Assembly (NCBI RefSeq): GCF_002101815.1
Contig: NZ_LQPM01000009.1
Location: 1 to 64,000 of the forward strand
Direction: 5' to 3'
Source of the DNA: Mycobacterium paraense
Lineage (GTDB): Bacteria > Actinomycetota > Actinomycetes > Mycobacteriales > Mycobacteriaceae
DNA length: 64,000 nucleotides
Shown here: positions 1 through 9,205 of the stretch, in pieces
Numbering within the stretch: the stretch's first letter is position 1
How the letters are laid out: each line of letters begins with the position of its first letter
Position numbers and translations under genes: made by a program
Notes under the pieces: generated by a model
The model's database searches: none
Told to the model about the DNA's origin: nothing
What the model saw: only the letters and a program-made list of their open reading frames with translations

Positions 1-248
1 CGCCGACCCGCCGCCCACCGTCTGGGTGAAGTACCCGGTTCCCGGGGGCGGGGCGGCGCGGGGTTGTAGCACACGTTCGACGTGTGGTACGCCTCCACGT
101 AGACCAGACAGTTCTGGCAGGACACCGGGTTTGCCCCGGCGCCGGCGCACGGGGCCGCCTGTGCCACACCGGGTGCGGCGCCGACCATCGAGAACGGGGC
201 GATCGCGAGCGCGGCGGCCGCCGTCGCGATAACGCGCACCCCGTTCAC
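1..248 (-). CDS. Partial small secreted Cys-containing protein, possibly frameshifted
   Basis: The reading frame opens at a GTG at 248, with GGAAGG about 7 nt upstream, and runs off the left edge. The first 32 or so residues form a signal peptide: a short charged start, an Ala-rich hydrophobic stretch and an AQA-like cleavage site. The next part holds a Cys-rich motif (SCQNCLVY) and a further Cys. After that the frame turns into Pro/Arg-rich sequence with poor third-position GC. The neighbouring frame then becomes the better-looking one (GYFTQTVGGGS). The switch falls at the G runs at 44-53, so a frameshift or sequence error there is likely. I do not recognise the family. Confidence 0.5.
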   Translation of the reverse strand, partial: MNGVRVIATAAAALAIAPFSMVGAAPGVAQAAPCAGAGANPVSCQNCLVYVEAYHTSNVCYNPAPPRPREPGTSPRRWAAGR

Positions 249-334
249 TGGCAGACCTTCCCACACCCCCTTGGTTGTACATGCTAGCGACCTGACGGGA
301 CCCCCGACTTTCCTTGCCGGCCCGCGATCGGCCC

Positions 335-340
335 TAGGAT
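335..340 (+). promoter_or_regulatory. -10 hexamer, leaderless type
   Basis: TAGGAT lies 7 nt before the GTG at 348 with no ribosome binding site between them. This matches the TANNNT -10 spacing seen for leaderless mycobacterial mRNAs, so transcription probably starts at or next to the start codon. Confidence 0.55.
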
Positions 341-347
341 CGTCGAC

Positions 348-659
348 GTGTCAGCGACCGAACGCATCGAACTCACCCTGCTGGCGACCGGTCTGATCTT
401 CATCGTGGCCGGGGCGGCGCAGGCCCGTTTCCGCTTCATCAAGGAGCGCCGGCCGGGTCGGCGGTTCTACTGGGCCACCTCGATCATCGGCATCGTCAGT
501 TTCGCGGCGGGGGTGGGCAAAATCTGGCCCAACGCCGTCGCCGTCGCGGTCATCTTTTCGGCGGTCGTCGCCTTCTCGGCGTATCTGACGACGCCCTATC
601 TCAAAATCGGCGGACGAATCTATGCGTCGTCGCCGGAAAATCGTCAGCCCGATCCCTGA
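348..659 (+). CDS. Small integral membrane protein, 103 aa
   Basis: The protein starts MSATERIELTLL and shows three hydrophobic segments at roughly residues 9-26, 42-58 and 62-82, with a basic loop (KERRPGRR) between the first and second. This suggests a three-pass membrane protein with a short polar tail. The GTG start at 348 is chosen because a TAGGAT -10 element precedes it at leaderless spacing. Its stop at 659 lies just before the echA2 start at 667, so the two genes are probably co-transcribed. I recognise no enzymatic motif and give no function. Confidence 0.65.
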   Translation: MSATERIELTLLATGLIFIVAGAAQARFRFIKERRPGRRFYWATSIIGIVSFAAGVGKIWPNAVAVAVIFSAVVAFSAYLTTPYLKIGGRIYASSPENRQPDP

Positions 660-666
660 GGAAACA

Positions 667-1581
667 ATGCCGACCGCTGATTTCCAGACCCTGCTCTATA
701 CGACGTCCGGCCCGGTCGCCACGATCACGCTGAACCGCCCCGAGCAGCTCAACACCATCGTCCCGCCCATGCCGGACGAGATCGAGGCCGCCGTCGGGCT
801 GGCCGAGCGCGACGACGACATCAAGGTGATCGTGCTGCGCGGCGCGGGCCGCGCCTTCTCCGGCGGCTACGACTTCGGCGGCGGCTTCCAGCAGTGGGGC
901 GAGGCGATGAACACCGACGGGCGCTGGGACCCGGGCAAGGACTTCGCGATGGTCACCGCCCGCGAGACCGGCCCGACCCAGAAATTCATGGCCATCTGGC
1001 GCGCATCCAAACCGGTGATCGCGCAGGTGCACGGCTGGTGTGTCGGCGGGGCCAGCGATTACGCGCTGTGCGCCGACCTGGTGATCGCCAGCGAGGACGC
1101 GGTGATCGGCACCCCCTACAGCCGGATGTGGGGCGCCTACCTGACCGGCATGTGGCTCTACCGGCTGAGCCTGGCCAAGGTGAAGTGGCACTCGCTGACC
1201 GGCCGGCCGCTGACCGGCGTGCAGGCCGCCGAGGTCGAGCTGATCAACGAGGCGGTGCCGTTCGAGCGCCTCGAGGCCCGCGTCGCCGAGGTCGCCGCCG
1301 AGCTGGCCAGGATCCCGTTGTCGCAGCTGCGGGCGCAGAAGCTGATCGTCAACCAGGCCTACGAGAACATGGGCCTGGCGTCCACCCAGACGCTGGGCGG
1401 CATCCTCGACGGCCTGATGCGCAACACGCCTGACGCGCTCGATTTCATCGAGACCGCCCAGACGTGGGGCGTGCGGGCGGCGGTCGAGCGGCGCGACGGC
1501 CCGTTCGGCGACTACAGCCAGGCCCCGCCGGAGCTGCGGCCCGACCCCAGCCACATCATCGTGCCTGATCGCGACGGATAG
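667..1581 (+). CDS. echA2: Enoyl-CoA hydratase/isomerase family protein (EchA2-like)
   Basis: A 304-residue crotonase-fold protein, the length of M. tuberculosis EchA2 (Rv0456c), in the same neighbourhood. The ATG at 667 is chosen over one at 622 because a GAGGAAA ribosome binding site precedes it. The CoA-binding part (AGRAFSGGYDF) and oxyanion-hole region (HGWCVGGASDYAL) are visible. The two hydratase glutamates are not: the first aligns with Asp (GGASDYA) and the second with Tyr (IGTPYSRMW). It is therefore a crotonase-superfamily acyl-CoA enzyme, but simple 2-enoyl-CoA hydration is doubtful. It follows the small membrane-protein gene with 7 nt between them. Confidence 0.85.
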   Translation: MPTADFQTLLYTTSGPVATITLNRPEQLNTIVPPMPDEIEAAVGLAERDDDIKVIVLRGAGRAFSGGYDFGGGFQQWGEAMNTDGRWDPGKDFAMVTARETGPTQKFMAIWRASKPVIAQVHGWCVGGASDYALCADLVIASEDAVIGTPYSRMWGAYLTGMWLYRLSLAKVKWHSLTGRPLTGVQAAEVELINEAVPFERLEARVAEVAAELARIPLSQLRAQKLIVNQAYENMGLASTQTLGGILDGLMRNTPDALDFIETAQTWGVRAAVERRDGPFGDYSQAPPELRPDPSHIIVPDRDG

Positions 1582-1634
1582 TGAGATGGCCTACGAATGT
1601 GCCCCCGGCGCCCCCACCGGGGCGCTGAAAGTGC

Positions 1635-1640
1635 TACGGT
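1635..1640 (+). promoter_or_regulatory. -10 hexamer, leaderless type
   Basis: TACGGT ends 7 nt before the ATG at 1648. No Shine-Dalgarno sequence lies between them, so the Rv0455c-like gene is probably transcribed without a leader. Confidence 0.5.
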
Positions 1641-1647
1641 AACGACT

Positions 1648-2106
1648 ATGTCTCGGCTGAGTTCCGGCCTGCGTGCAGGCGTCGCTTTTTTTGCTTTCCT
1701 GGTAGCCCTGGGCATCGCGGCTACGACCTTCCCGAAGACGGCGGCGGCCGACTCCACGGAAGACTTCCCGGTCCCCCGCCGGCAGATCGCCACCACCTGC
1801 GACGCCGAGCAGTATCTGGCGGCCGTCAGGGACACCAGCCCGGTGTACTACCAGCGGTACATGATCGACTTCAACAACCACGCCAACCTGCAACAGGCAG
1901 TGATCGACAAGGCGCACTGGTTCTACTCGCTGTCGCCGGAGGAGCGCCGGAACTACTCCGAAAACTTCTACAATGGCGACCCGCTGACCTTCGCCTGGGT
2001 CAATCACATGAAGATCTTCTTCAACAACAAGGGCGTTGTCGCCAAGGCCACCGACGTGTGCAACCAATATCCGCCCGGCGATATGTCGGTGTGGAACTGG
2101 TCTTAG
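1648..2106 (+). CDS. Rv0455c-like secreted protein required for siderophore secretion
   Basis: A 152-residue exported protein. A signal peptide covers about residues 1-34 (hydrophobic core, cleavage near AAA-DS). The mature part is very close to M. tuberculosis Rv0455c as I remember it (for example [20 protein letters not shown] and [10 protein letters not shown]). Rv0455c is a periplasmic protein cinched by a disulfide and needed for siderophore secretion and virulence. The two mature Cys seen here (TTCDAEQ and DVCNQY) fit that cinch. The ATG at 1648 gives the expected N-terminus; an earlier in-frame ATG at 1597 would add residues unlike the family. It lies about 0.8 kb upstream of mmpS4-mmpL4 on the same strand. 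Confidence 0.85.
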   Translation: MSRLSSGLRAGVAFFAFLVALGIAATTFPKTAAADSTEDFPVPRRQIATTCDAEQYLAAVRDTSPVYYQRYMIDFNNHANLQQAVIDKAHWFYSLSPEERRNYSENFYNGDPLTFAWVNHMKIFFNNKGVVAKATDVCNQYPPGDMSVWNWS

Positions 2107-2304
2107 ATCGACCCTGGTCTTTATTGGCCATCGAGTTTAGACTCTGCGACTGTCGGGAATCGCTTTTTTCCCCGTAGTTTGGGGACAAATCAATAGTTCT
2201 TGACTGGTATTCGCACTCGTGCAGACGCCAGTCCGTGCGCGACCAGAGTCAACCAGGACTTACACCATGCCCATGCCGGGATGCTGCGCCCCAGCGAGGA
2301 CGCG

Positions 2305-2634
2305 ATGAGCGTCGTAGACCCCCAGTCCGACGCGCTCGCGGCCCTCGACTGGCTCGAGATCACCTGCCAATCCGAGGCCGGGTGCACGAACAGGGCGACG
2401 CACATCGTGTACCGGCACGCCGTGGACCAATGCAACCGGCCGAACCTCGACCCGTCGGGCAACGTCGTGGAGATCCTGTGCATCGGTTGCGTGCGCCGGC
2501 TCAAGGCCCAGGTGCTGCAGCAGGTGGACCGGATCAACCGCTGCCCGGGCGGCTACTGCCTGACCTGCGGGGCGCCGGTGCACAAGCTCAGCGACGTCAT
2601 GCGCAAGATGGTGCAGCTGCGCACCTACGCCTGA
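2305..2634 (+). CDS. Small Cys-rich protein, zinc-ribbon-like, unknown function
   Basis: From the ATG at 2305 (GAGGA about 5 nt upstream) the product has 109 residues. An ATG at 2281 in the same frame is the alternative start. Cysteines come in groups: CQSEAGC near the N-terminus, CIGC in the middle, then CPGGYCLTC close to the end. This is a spacing typical of zinc-binding knuckles. There is no signal peptide or membrane segment, so it is probably cytoplasmic. It sits between the Rv0455c-like gene and the mmpS4 iron box. I know no named family; a zinc-stabilised fold is inference from the Cys pairs alone. Confidence 0.7.
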   Translation: MSVVDPQSDALAALDWLEITCQSEAGCTNRATHIVYRHAVDQCNRPNLDPSGNVVEILCIGCVRRLKAQVLQQVDRINRCPGGYCLTCGAPVHKLSDVMRKMVQLRTYA

Positions 2635-2767
2635 CCTCTTTTCAGTAGTGCGGGGCGCTGGCCCCGCGACAGTTCCCCCACGTTACGCACGTGATATGCG
2701 TTACACTTCAGGGCGCGAGGGGAAGAAGTCAACGGTCCCGTCCAGGCAAGAAACGGCCATGATTTAC

Positions 2768-2786
2768 TTAGGTAAGCCTTGGCTGC
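2768..2786 (+). promoter_or_regulatory. Candidate IdeR iron box upstream of mmpS4
   Basis: The 19 bp beginning TTAGGTAAGCC match the IdeR consensus as I recall it (an inverted repeat with half-site TTAGGTTAG) at about 12 of 19 positions. The left half is nearly perfect and the right half degenerate. It lies 100 bp before mmpS4. In M. tuberculosis mmpS4-mmpL4 is repressed by IdeR under iron-replete conditions, which fits. Confidence 0.55.
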
Positions 2787-2885
2787 GCTGGTGCCCCGGG
2801 ATCGGTGCGCCGGGCGGACGGGCGCTGCGCGGCGATCCGCCCAACAGAAGTGCCCAACCGCTGAAAGGGATTCCAGATTTTCAAG

Positions 2886-3308
2886 GTGCTGTCCCGAACG
2901 TGGATCCCCCTGGTCATCCTGGCGGTGGTGGTGATCAGTGGGTTCATCGTGTACCGCGTGCACGGCTACTTCGGTTCGGAAAAGCGCGAATCCTATGCCG
3001 ACAGCAACCTGCAAAATCCAAAGCCGTTCAACCCGAAGCGAATCGCCTATGAGGTGTTCGGCCCGCCCGGAACAACCGCGGACATCAGCTATTTCGACGT
3101 CAACGGCGACCCGCAACGCGTCGACGGCGCGCCATTGCCGTGGTCGCTGCGCATCACCACCGACAAGGCCGCCGTGATGGGCAACCTCATGGCGCGCGCC
3201 AGCGGCGACAGCGTCGGCTGCCGCATCACGGTGGACGACGTGGTCAAGGCCGAACGAATCTCCAACGAGGTGCACGCCTACACCTTCTGCGTGGTGAAGT
3301 CCGCGTGA
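2886..3308 (+). CDS. mmpS4: MmpS4, periplasmic partner of the MmpL4 siderophore exporter
   Basis: A 140-residue MmpS protein of the same length as M. tuberculosis MmpS4. It has one N-terminal membrane anchor (about residues 6-24, [15 protein letters not shown]) and a periplasmic beta-rich domain with [19 protein letters not shown] and two Cys (VGCRITV, TFCVVK). MmpS4 and MmpL4 export mycobactin and carboxymycobactin across the envelope. The start is a GTG with only a distant purine-rich stretch upstream. Its stop overlaps the mmpL4 start in GTGA at 3305-3308. An IdeR-like box lies about 100 bp upstream. Confidence 0.93.
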   Translation: MLSRTWIPLVILAVVVISGFIVYRVHGYFGSEKRESYADSNLQNPKPFNPKRIAYEVFGPPGTTADISYFDVNGDPQRVDGAPLPWSLRITTDKAAVMGNLMARASGDSVGCRITVDDVVKAERISNEVHAYTFCVVKSA

Positions 3309-6172
3309 CCACGCAACAGTTCGCCAACACCCACGCCGAACGACCGTTCATCGCAAGAGCGATCCACACCTTCGCGGTACCGATCATCCTGTTCTGGGTC
3401 GGGATCGCCATCGCCCTCAGCCTGTTCGTCCCGTCGCTGGAAGTGGTCGGCCAGGAGCGGTCGGTGTCGCTGAGCCCCAGCGACGCACCGTCATTCGTGG
3501 CGATGAAACACATCGGCCGTGCGTTCAACGAGGGCGAGACCGACAGCTCGGCGATGATCGTGCTGGAGGGCAACCAGCCCCTCGGCGACGACGCCCACAA
3601 GTTCTACGACGCGATGATCCGCAGGCTGCGCGACGACAGGACGCACGTGCTGAGCGTCCAGGACTTCTGGGGCGATCCCCTCACGGCCGCGGGCGCGCAG
3701 AGCAACGACGGCAAAGCCGCGACGGTCCAGGTGAACCTCGCCGGCAACCAGGGCGAGCCGCTCGCCAACGAATCCGTCGAGGCCGTCCGCAAGATCGTGA
3801 ACAGCGTGCCCCCGCCGCCGGGGGTCAAGGTCTACGTCACCGGGGTGGCGGCGCTCGCCGCGGACCTGCACCACAGCGGCGACAAATCCATGCTCCGGAT
3901 CACGATGACGACGGTCGCGGTGATCCTGATCATGTTGCTCTTCGTCTACCGCTCGATCATCACCGTGATCCTCCTGCTGGTCACCGTCGGCTTCGAATTG
4001 ACCGGAGCGCGTGGAGCGGTCGCGCTGCTGGGGCACTTCGGACTGCTGGGACTCTCCACCTTCGCGGTGTCACTGCTTACTTCGCTGGCGATCGCGGCCG
4101 GCACGGACTACGGCATCTTCATCGTCGGTCGCTACCAGGAGGCCCGCCAGGCCGGCGAAGACAGGGAATCCGCGTTCTACACCATGTATCGGGGGACGGC
4201 GCACGTCATCCTGGGCTCCGGTCTGACGATCGCCGGGGCGACGTTCTGCCTCCACTTCGCCCGGATGCCGTACTTCCAAACCCTCGGCATTCCTTGTGCG
4301 GTCGGGATGTTGACCGCGGTGGCGATCGCGCTGACGCTCGGCCCGGCGGTGCTGACGGTGGGCAGCCGGTTCGGCGTGTTCGACCCCAAGCGCAAGATCG
4401 GGGTGCGCGGCTGGCGACGGATCGGTACCGCGGTGGTGCGCTGGCCGCTGCCGATCCTGGCCGTCACGTTTGCCGTCGCCCTCGTCGGCCTGCTCACGCT
4501 GCCCGGCTATAAGGCCAACTACAACGACCGCGAATATCTGCCGAAGTCCATCCCCGCCAACGAGGGCCTGACGGCCGCGGATCGCCACTTCTCCCAGGCC
4601 CGGATGAAGCCGGAAATCCTGATGATCGAGTCGAACCACGACATGCGCAATCCGGCCGACTTTCTGGTCCTCGACAGGCTGGCCAAGGGCATCTTCCGCG
4701 TCCCGGGCATCTCCCGCGTCCAGGCGATCACCCGGCCCGACGGGACGACGATGGACCACACGTCCATCCCGTTCCAGATGAGCATGCAGAGCGCCGGTCA
4801 GATGCAGAGCATGAAATACCAGCGCGACCAGATGGACAACATGCTCAAGCAGGCCGACGAGATGACCAAGACCATCGCCAACATGCAACGCATGTACGAC
4901 CTGATGACCCAGCTGGTCGCCACCACCCACCGCATGGTCGGCGACACCGTCGAGATGCAGCAGATCACCAACGAGCTACGCGACCGCATCGCCGACTTCG
5001 ACGACTTCTGGCGACCGATCCGCAGCTACTTCTATTGGGAGAGGCACTGTTTCGACATTCCGATCTGCTGGTCGATCCGGCAGATCTTCGACGCGCTGGA
5101 CGGCGTGGATCAGATCACCGACAAACTGAACACGCTCGTCGGTGACATCAAGGACCTCGATCGGCTGATGCCGCAGATGGTCGCCCAGTTCCCGCCGATG
5201 ATCCAGACCATGGAGAACATGCGCACGATGATGCTCGACATGCACAGCACGATGTCGGGGATCTTCGCCCAGATGGACGAAATGAGCGACAACGCAACGG
5301 CGATGGGCCACGCCTTCGACGCCGCCAAGAACGACGACTCGTTCTACCTGCCGCCAGAGGTGTTCAAGAACAAGGACTTCAAGCGCGCGATGAACAACTT
5401 CCTGTCGCCGGATGGGCACGCGGCGCGCTTCATCATCCTGCACCGCGGCGACCCCGCGTCGGCCGAGGGCATCGCGAGCATCGACAAGATCCGCACCGCG
5501 GCCGAGGAGTCGACCAAGGGAACGCCTTTGGAGGACTCGAAGTTCTATCTGGCCGGAACGGGCGCCGTCTTCAAGGACATCTCCGAAGGGGCCCAGTGGG
5601 ATCTGGTGATCGCGGGGATTTCCTCGCTGTGCCTGATCTTCATCATCATGCTGATCCTCACCCGCGCCCTGGTCGCCGCCGCCGTCATCGTGGGTACGGT
5701 GGCGATTTCCCTGGGCGCTTCCTTCGGGCTGTCCGTCCTTTTCTGGCAGCACATCCTGGGCATCCAACTGCACTGGATCGTGCTCGCGATGTCGGTGATC
5801 GTGCTGTTGGCCGTGGGTTCCGACTACAACCTGCTGTTGGTCTCCCGGTTCAAGCAGGAGATTCACGCCGGCCTGAACACCGGCATCATCCGCTCGATGG
5901 GCGGCACCGGCAAGGTGGTCACCAACGCGGGCCTGGTGTTTGCGTTCACGATGGCGTCCATGGTCGTCAGCGACGTGCGGATGGTCGGCCAGGTGGGCAC
6001 CACCATCGGGCTGGGCCTGCTGTTCGACACGCTAATCGTGCGCGCGTTCATGACGCCGTCCATCGCCGCGCTGCTGGGGCGCTGGTTCTGGTGGCCGATC
6101 CGGGTGCGCTCCCGCCCGGCCAGGGTGGTGTCGCGGCCCGTCGAGCCGCGTTCCCTCGCCTACACCGACTGA
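3305..6172 (+). CDS. mmpL4: MmpL4, RND-family siderophore exporter
   Basis: A 955-residue RND transporter with the MmpL layout: one membrane segment near residue 25, a periplasmic loop, five clustered segments (about 200-360), a large second loop, and a C-terminal cluster of five to six segments (about 770-930). The second loop has a long Met/Gln-rich helical stretch ([18 protein letters not shown]) as in other MmpL4/5 proteins. Typical membrane signatures are [16 protein letters not shown] and [15 protein letters not shown], which carry the paired Asp-Tyr thought to relay protons. The GTG start at 3305 overlaps the mmpS4 stop by 4 nt. Works with MmpS4 and probably the Rv0455c-like protein. 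Confidence 0.94.
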   Translation: MTTQQFANTHAERPFIARAIHTFAVPIILFWVGIAIALSLFVPSLEVVGQERSVSLSPSDAPSFVAMKHIGRAFNEGETDSSAMIVLEGNQPLGDDAHKFYDAMIRRLRDDRTHVLSVQDFWGDPLTAAGAQSNDGKAATVQVNLAGNQGEPLANESVEAVRKIVNSVPPPPGVKVYVTGVAALAADLHHSGDKSMLRITMTTVAVILIMLLFVYRSIITVILLLVTVGFELTGARGAVALLGHFGLLGLSTFAVSLLTSLAIAAGTDYGIFIVGRYQEARQAGEDRESAFYTMYRGTAHVILGSGLTIAGATFCLHFARMPYFQTLGIPCAVGMLTAVAIALTLGPAVLTVGSRFGVFDPKRKIGVRGWRRIGTAVVRWPLPILAVTFAVALVGLLTLPGYKANYNDREYLPKSIPANEGLTAADRHFSQARMKPEILMIESNHDMRNPADFLVLDRLAKGIFRVPGISRVQAITRPDGTTMDHTSIPFQMSMQSAGQMQSMKYQRDQMDNMLKQADEMTKTIANMQRMYDLMTQLVATTHRMVGDTVEMQQITNELRDRIADFDDFWRPIRSYFYWERHCFDIPICWSIRQIFDALDGVDQITDKLNTLVGDIKDLDRLMPQMVAQFPPMIQTMENMRTMMLDMHSTMSGIFAQMDEMSDNATAMGHAFDAAKNDDSFYLPPEVFKNKDFKRAMNNFLSPDGHAARFIILHRGDPASAEGIASIDKIRTAAEESTKGTPLEDSKFYLAGTGAVFKDISEGAQWDLVIAGISSLCLIFIIMLILTRALVAAAVIVGTVAISLGASFGLSVLFWQHILGIQLHWIVLAMSVIVLLAVGSDYNLLLVSRFKQEIHAGLNTGIIRSMGGTGKVVTNAGLVFAFTMASMVVSDVRMVGQVGTTIGLGLLFDTLIVRAFMTPSIAALLGRWFWWPIRVRSRPARVVSRPVEPRSLAYTD

Positions 6173-6186
6173 CCGCCGATCGGCTC

Positions 6187-6192
6187 CGAATA
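6187..6192 (+). promoter_or_regulatory. Possible SigK-type -10 element of dipZ
   Basis: CGAATA, the SigK -10 consensus as I recall it, ends 6 nt before the dipZ ATG at 6199, a leaderless spacing. The expected -35 (CCATCC) is only weakly matched: CCGACT at 6165-6170, 3 of 6 bases, 16-bp spacer. The call rests on the -10 and on sigK lying next to dipZ. Confidence 0.35.
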
Positions 6193-6198
6193 GCTGTT

Positions 6199-7884
6199 AT
6201 GGCAACGATCGCGCTCATCGGCTTCCTCGGCGGCCTCATCACCGGCATCTCGCCGTGCATCCTGCCGGTGCTGCCGGTGGTGTTCTTCTCCGGCTTGAAC
6301 AGCACCCGCGCCGCAAGGCCGTACCTGGTGATCGCCGGTTTGGTCTGCAGCTTCAGCGTGGTCACCCTGGCCGGTTCGGCCCTGCTGTCGGCGCTGCACC
6401 TGCCGCAGGACGCCATCCGCTGGGCCGCCCTGGTGACGTTGACCCTCATCGGCCTCGGGTTGATCTTCCCGCCCCTGCAACATCTCATCGAGCGGCCGTT
6501 CGCCCGCCTCCCGCAGCGTGAAATGGGTTCGGGCCGCACGGGTTTCGGGCTCGGCCTGACGCTGGGCGCGCTGTACGTGCCGTGCGCGGGCCCGGTGCTG
6601 GCCGCCATCGTCGTCGCCGGCGGGACGGCGCGCATCGGCCCGCCGATCCTGGTGCTGACCGCGGCGTTCGCGGTCGGCGCCGCCCTGCCGCTGCTGGTTT
6701 TCGCGCTGGCCGGGCGGCGCATCGCCGAGCGCGTTGCGGCCTTCCGCCGTCGGCAGCGCGCGATCCAGGTCACCGGCGGGATCGCGATGATCCTGCTGGC
6801 GGTGGCGCTGGTGTTCAACCTGCCCGCCGTGCTGCAGCGCGCCGTCCCCGACTACACGGCGGCCATGCAGAAAGGCATCGGCGCCAACAACATTCGGCAG
6901 AAGCTGAACGCCAGCGGCACCTCCCGGGGGCAGCTGGCCGACTGCACCGATGCTCTTGGCGGGACTGCGGCGTTGCAGCAGTGCGGTCCGGCACCCGCCA
7001 TCACCGGGATCACCGGCTGGCTCAACACCCCGGGCGGCGCCCCGATCGACCTGGCCTCGCTGCGCGGCAAGGTGGTCCTGGTCGACTTCTGGGCATACTC
7101 CTGCATCAACTGCCAGCGCGCGATCCCGCACGTGGTCGATTGGTACCACCGGTATCGCGACGACGGCTTCGTCGCCATCGGGGTGCACACCCCGGAGTAC
7201 GCGTTCGAACGGGTCCCCGCCAACGTGGCCAGCGGCGCCGCCGCGCTGCACATCGGCTATCCCGTCGCGCTGGACAACGACTACGCGACGTGGAACAGCT
7301 ACCAGAACCTGTACTGGCCCGCCGAATACCTCATCGACGCCAACGGGACGGTGCGCCACACCAAGTTCGGCGAGGGCGACTACGACGGCACGGAACGGCT
7401 GATCCGCCAATTGCTGACCGACGCCAACCCGAACGTCAGGCTGCCCGGCGCCGGCGGCACGGTCGACGCCACCCCGCACACCCGGCTCACCCCCGAGACG
7501 TACTTGGGCGCCGGCAAGGCCGTCAACTACGGCGGCGGCGGCGAATACCAGCCCGGCACAGCCACGTTCGCCTATCCGGCCACGCTGCCCGACGACCGGT
7601 TCGCCCTGCGCGGCCGGTGGGCCCTGGACGACCAGGGCGCCACGGCCGACAGCGACGACGCCGCCATCCGGCTGAACTACACCGGCAAGGACGTCTACGT
7701 CGTCGTCGGCGGCACCGGCACCATCACCGTGACCAGGGGCGGCCGCACGACCGCGACGCCCATCGGCGGCCCCCCGACCCTGCACCAGATCGCCGGCGCC
7801 GACCCGGGGGACACCGCGCGCCGCGATCAGCTCGACATGCAGGTCGGCAAGGGCCTGCAAGTGTTTTCGTTCACGTTCGGCTGA
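6199..7884 (+). CDS. dipZ: DipZ: CcdA-like membrane domain fused to thioredoxin domain
   Basis: A 561-residue fusion. Residues 1-230 or so form a CcdA/DsbD-type membrane domain whose two redox Cys are C20 ([11 protein letters not shown]) and C129 (LYVPCAGPV). Residues about 265-410 form a thioredoxin-like domain with the active site CINC at C302/C305 ([10 protein letters not shown]). The rest is a beta-rich C-terminal domain typical of mycobacterial DipZ. The role is to carry reductant from the cytoplasm to extracytoplasmic thiols. It is shorter than the M. tuberculosis protein (695 aa as I recall). There dipZ lies between the SigK-controlled mpt83 and mpt70 genes; here it sits directly before sigK. 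Confidence 0.9.
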   Translation: MATIALIGFLGGLITGISPCILPVLPVVFFSGLNSTRAARPYLVIAGLVCSFSVVTLAGSALLSALHLPQDAIRWAALVTLTLIGLGLIFPPLQHLIERPFARLPQREMGSGRTGFGLGLTLGALYVPCAGPVLAAIVVAGGTARIGPPILVLTAAFAVGAALPLLVFALAGRRIAERVAAFRRRQRAIQVTGGIAMILLAVALVFNLPAVLQRAVPDYTAAMQKGIGANNIRQKLNASGTSRGQLADCTDALGGTAALQQCGPAPAITGITGWLNTPGGAPIDLASLRGKVVLVDFWAYSCINCQRAIPHVVDWYHRYRDDGFVAIGVHTPEYAFERVPANVASGAAALHIGYPVALDNDYATWNSYQNLYWPAEYLIDANGTVRHTKFGEGDYDGTERLIRQLLTDANPNVRLPGAGGTVDATPHTRLTPETYLGAGKAVNYGGGGEYQPGTATFAYPATLPDDRFALRGRWALDDQGATADSDDAAIRLNYTGKDVYVVVGGTGTITVTRGGRTTATPIGGPPTLHQIAGADPGDTARRDQLDMQVGKGLQVFSFTFG

Positions 7885-7952
7885 GCAGACCATGTCCTCG
7901 ACCACGGCCGACTCCGGCTTCGACGCGATGAAGGGCGATAGGCTACCGCTCG

Positions 7953-8510
7953 ATGAGCAACGAGCTCGACGCCCTGCTGCGCCGGGTGGCGCGCGGGGAC
8001 AGCGCCGCCTTCGCCACGGTCTACGACCTCACCAAGGCCCGGGTGTACGGACTCGTGACGCGGGTGGTGCGCGACCCGGGCTACAGCGAGGAAACCACCC
8101 AGGAGGTCTACCTGGAGGTGTGGCGCAGCGCGGCGCAGTACGACCCCGCCAGGGGGTCGGCCCTGGCCTGGCTGCTGACCATGGCGCACCGGCGGGCCGT
8201 GGACCGGGTGCGGGCCGAGCAGGCGGGCAGCAATCGGGAAGCCCGCTACGGCGCGGCCAGCGCCGAAACCGCCGGCACGATAGCCCAAGATCCAGTCGCC
8301 GACTCGGCGATCGCCGGCGACGAGCGTCGCCGCGTGGCGCACTGCCTGGACGCGTTGAGCGATGCGCAGCGGCAGTGCATCGAGCTGGCCTACTACCAGG
8401 GGCTGACCTACAGCGAGGTGTCGCAGCGGCTGGCCGCCAACCTGTCGACGATCAAGTCCCGCATCCGCGACGCGCTGCGGGGCCTGCGTAACTGCCTGGA
8501 CGTGCCATGA
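7953..8510 (+). CDS. sigK: ECF sigma factor SigK
   Basis: A 185-residue ECF sigma factor. Region 2 (about residues 12-85) holds [17 protein letters not shown], with the usual promoter-melting and -10 recognition helices. Region 4 (about 125-180) holds [20 protein letters not shown] and a helix-turn-helix ending [16 protein letters not shown]. It is followed by rskA in an ATGA overlap at 8507-8510, the classic sigma/anti-sigma pair. M. tuberculosis SigK drives mpt70, mpt83, dipZ and its own operon. TAGGCT at 7939-7944 lies 8 nt before the ATG and may be part of the promoter. Confidence 0.93.
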   Translation: MSNELDALLRRVARGDSAAFATVYDLTKARVYGLVTRVVRDPGYSEETTQEVYLEVWRSAAQYDPARGSALAWLLTMAHRRAVDRVRAEQAGSNREARYGAASAETAGTIAQDPVADSAIAGDERRRVAHCLDALSDAQRQCIELAYYQGLTYSEVSQRLAANLSTIKSRIRDALRGLRNCLDVP

Positions 8511-9205
8511 CCGAACCGACCGATTTCGAACTGCTTGAGCTCGCCACCCCGTACGCCCTGCACGCCTTGTCGGACGCGGAACGCGCCGAGGTCGAGCGGC
8601 GGGTGGCCGCCGCGCCGGCGCCGGTGGCGGCGGCCTTCGGCGACGAGGTCCGCGCCGTCCGCGAGACGATGGCGGTCGTGTCGGCGGCCACGGCGGCCGA
8701 GCCACCGGCACGCCTGCGGGCGGCCACACTGGCCGCCGCGAGGCCCGACAATGTCCGTCAGATGGCTTGGCGCAGAACGGTTTTGGCGTCCACGGCGGCG
8801 GCCGTCGTGGTGGGTGCCGCGGCGTTCGGCGTCGGGGTGCTGATGCGTCCGCCGGCCAAGCCGACGATGGCCGAGCAGGTCCTGGCCGCCCCGGACGTGC
8901 AGACGGTGTCGCGGCCGTTGGCCAACGGCACCGCCACGGTGATGTTCTCCCGCGACCGCAACGCGGCCGTGCTGGTGATGAACAACGTGCCGCCGCCCTC
9001 GCCGGGGACCGTGTATCAGATGTGGCTGATCGGGAGCAACGGCCCCACGTCGGCGGGCACCATGGGCGCCGCGGCCGTGTTGCCGTCGACGAAAGACATG
9101 CTCACCAACATCGGAACCTCGACGGCGCTGGCGTTCACCGTCGAACCCGGCAGCGGGTCGCCGCGGCCCACCACCCCGATCCTGGCCGAGCTGCCGCTGA
9201 GCTAG
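8507..9205 (+). CDS. rskA: Anti-sigma-K factor RskA
   Basis: A 232-residue type II membrane protein, the same length as in M. tuberculosis. The N-terminal cytoplasmic anti-sigma domain (about residues 1-80; [20 protein letters not shown]) binds SigK. A single membrane helix follows at about 88-108. The C-terminal extracytoplasmic domain carries [10 protein letters not shown], a motif typical of RskA domains. In the family, regulated proteolysis (including Rip1) releases SigK. Its start overlaps the sigK stop by 4 nt. Its stop shares the palindrome CTAG with the convergent gene on the other strand. Confidence 0.93.
   Translation: MTEPTDFELLELATPYALHALSDAERAEVERRVAAAPAPVAAAFGDEVRAVRETMAVVSAATAAEPPARLRAATLAAARPDNVRQMAWRRTVLASTAAAVVVGAAAFGVGVLMRPPAKPTMAEQVLAAPDVQTVSRPLANGTATVMFSRDRNAAVLVMNNVPPPSPGTVYQMWLIGSNGPTSAGTMGAAAVLPSTKDMLTNIGTSTALAFTVEPGSGSPRPTTPILAELPLS

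Noticed and set aside
601..1554. Long minus-strand frame opposite echA2
   Set aside because: Open only because of high GC; Gln/Asp/His-rich composition, no ribosome binding site, and echA2 on the other strand has clear family motifs.
2161..2190. T run with short TCCCC/GGGGA repeat as a terminator
   Set aside because: The T run precedes the 5-bp stem in the direction of transcription, so it cannot act as an intrinsic terminator for the gene before it.
2648..3052. Plus-strand frame covering the mmpS4 leader
   Set aside because: It crosses the iron box and the mmpS4 start in another frame and has no protein-like composition.
7936..7944. SigK autoregulatory promoter before sigK
   Set aside because: CGATAG resembles CGAATA poorly, and no CCATCC-like -35 lies at a fitting distance.
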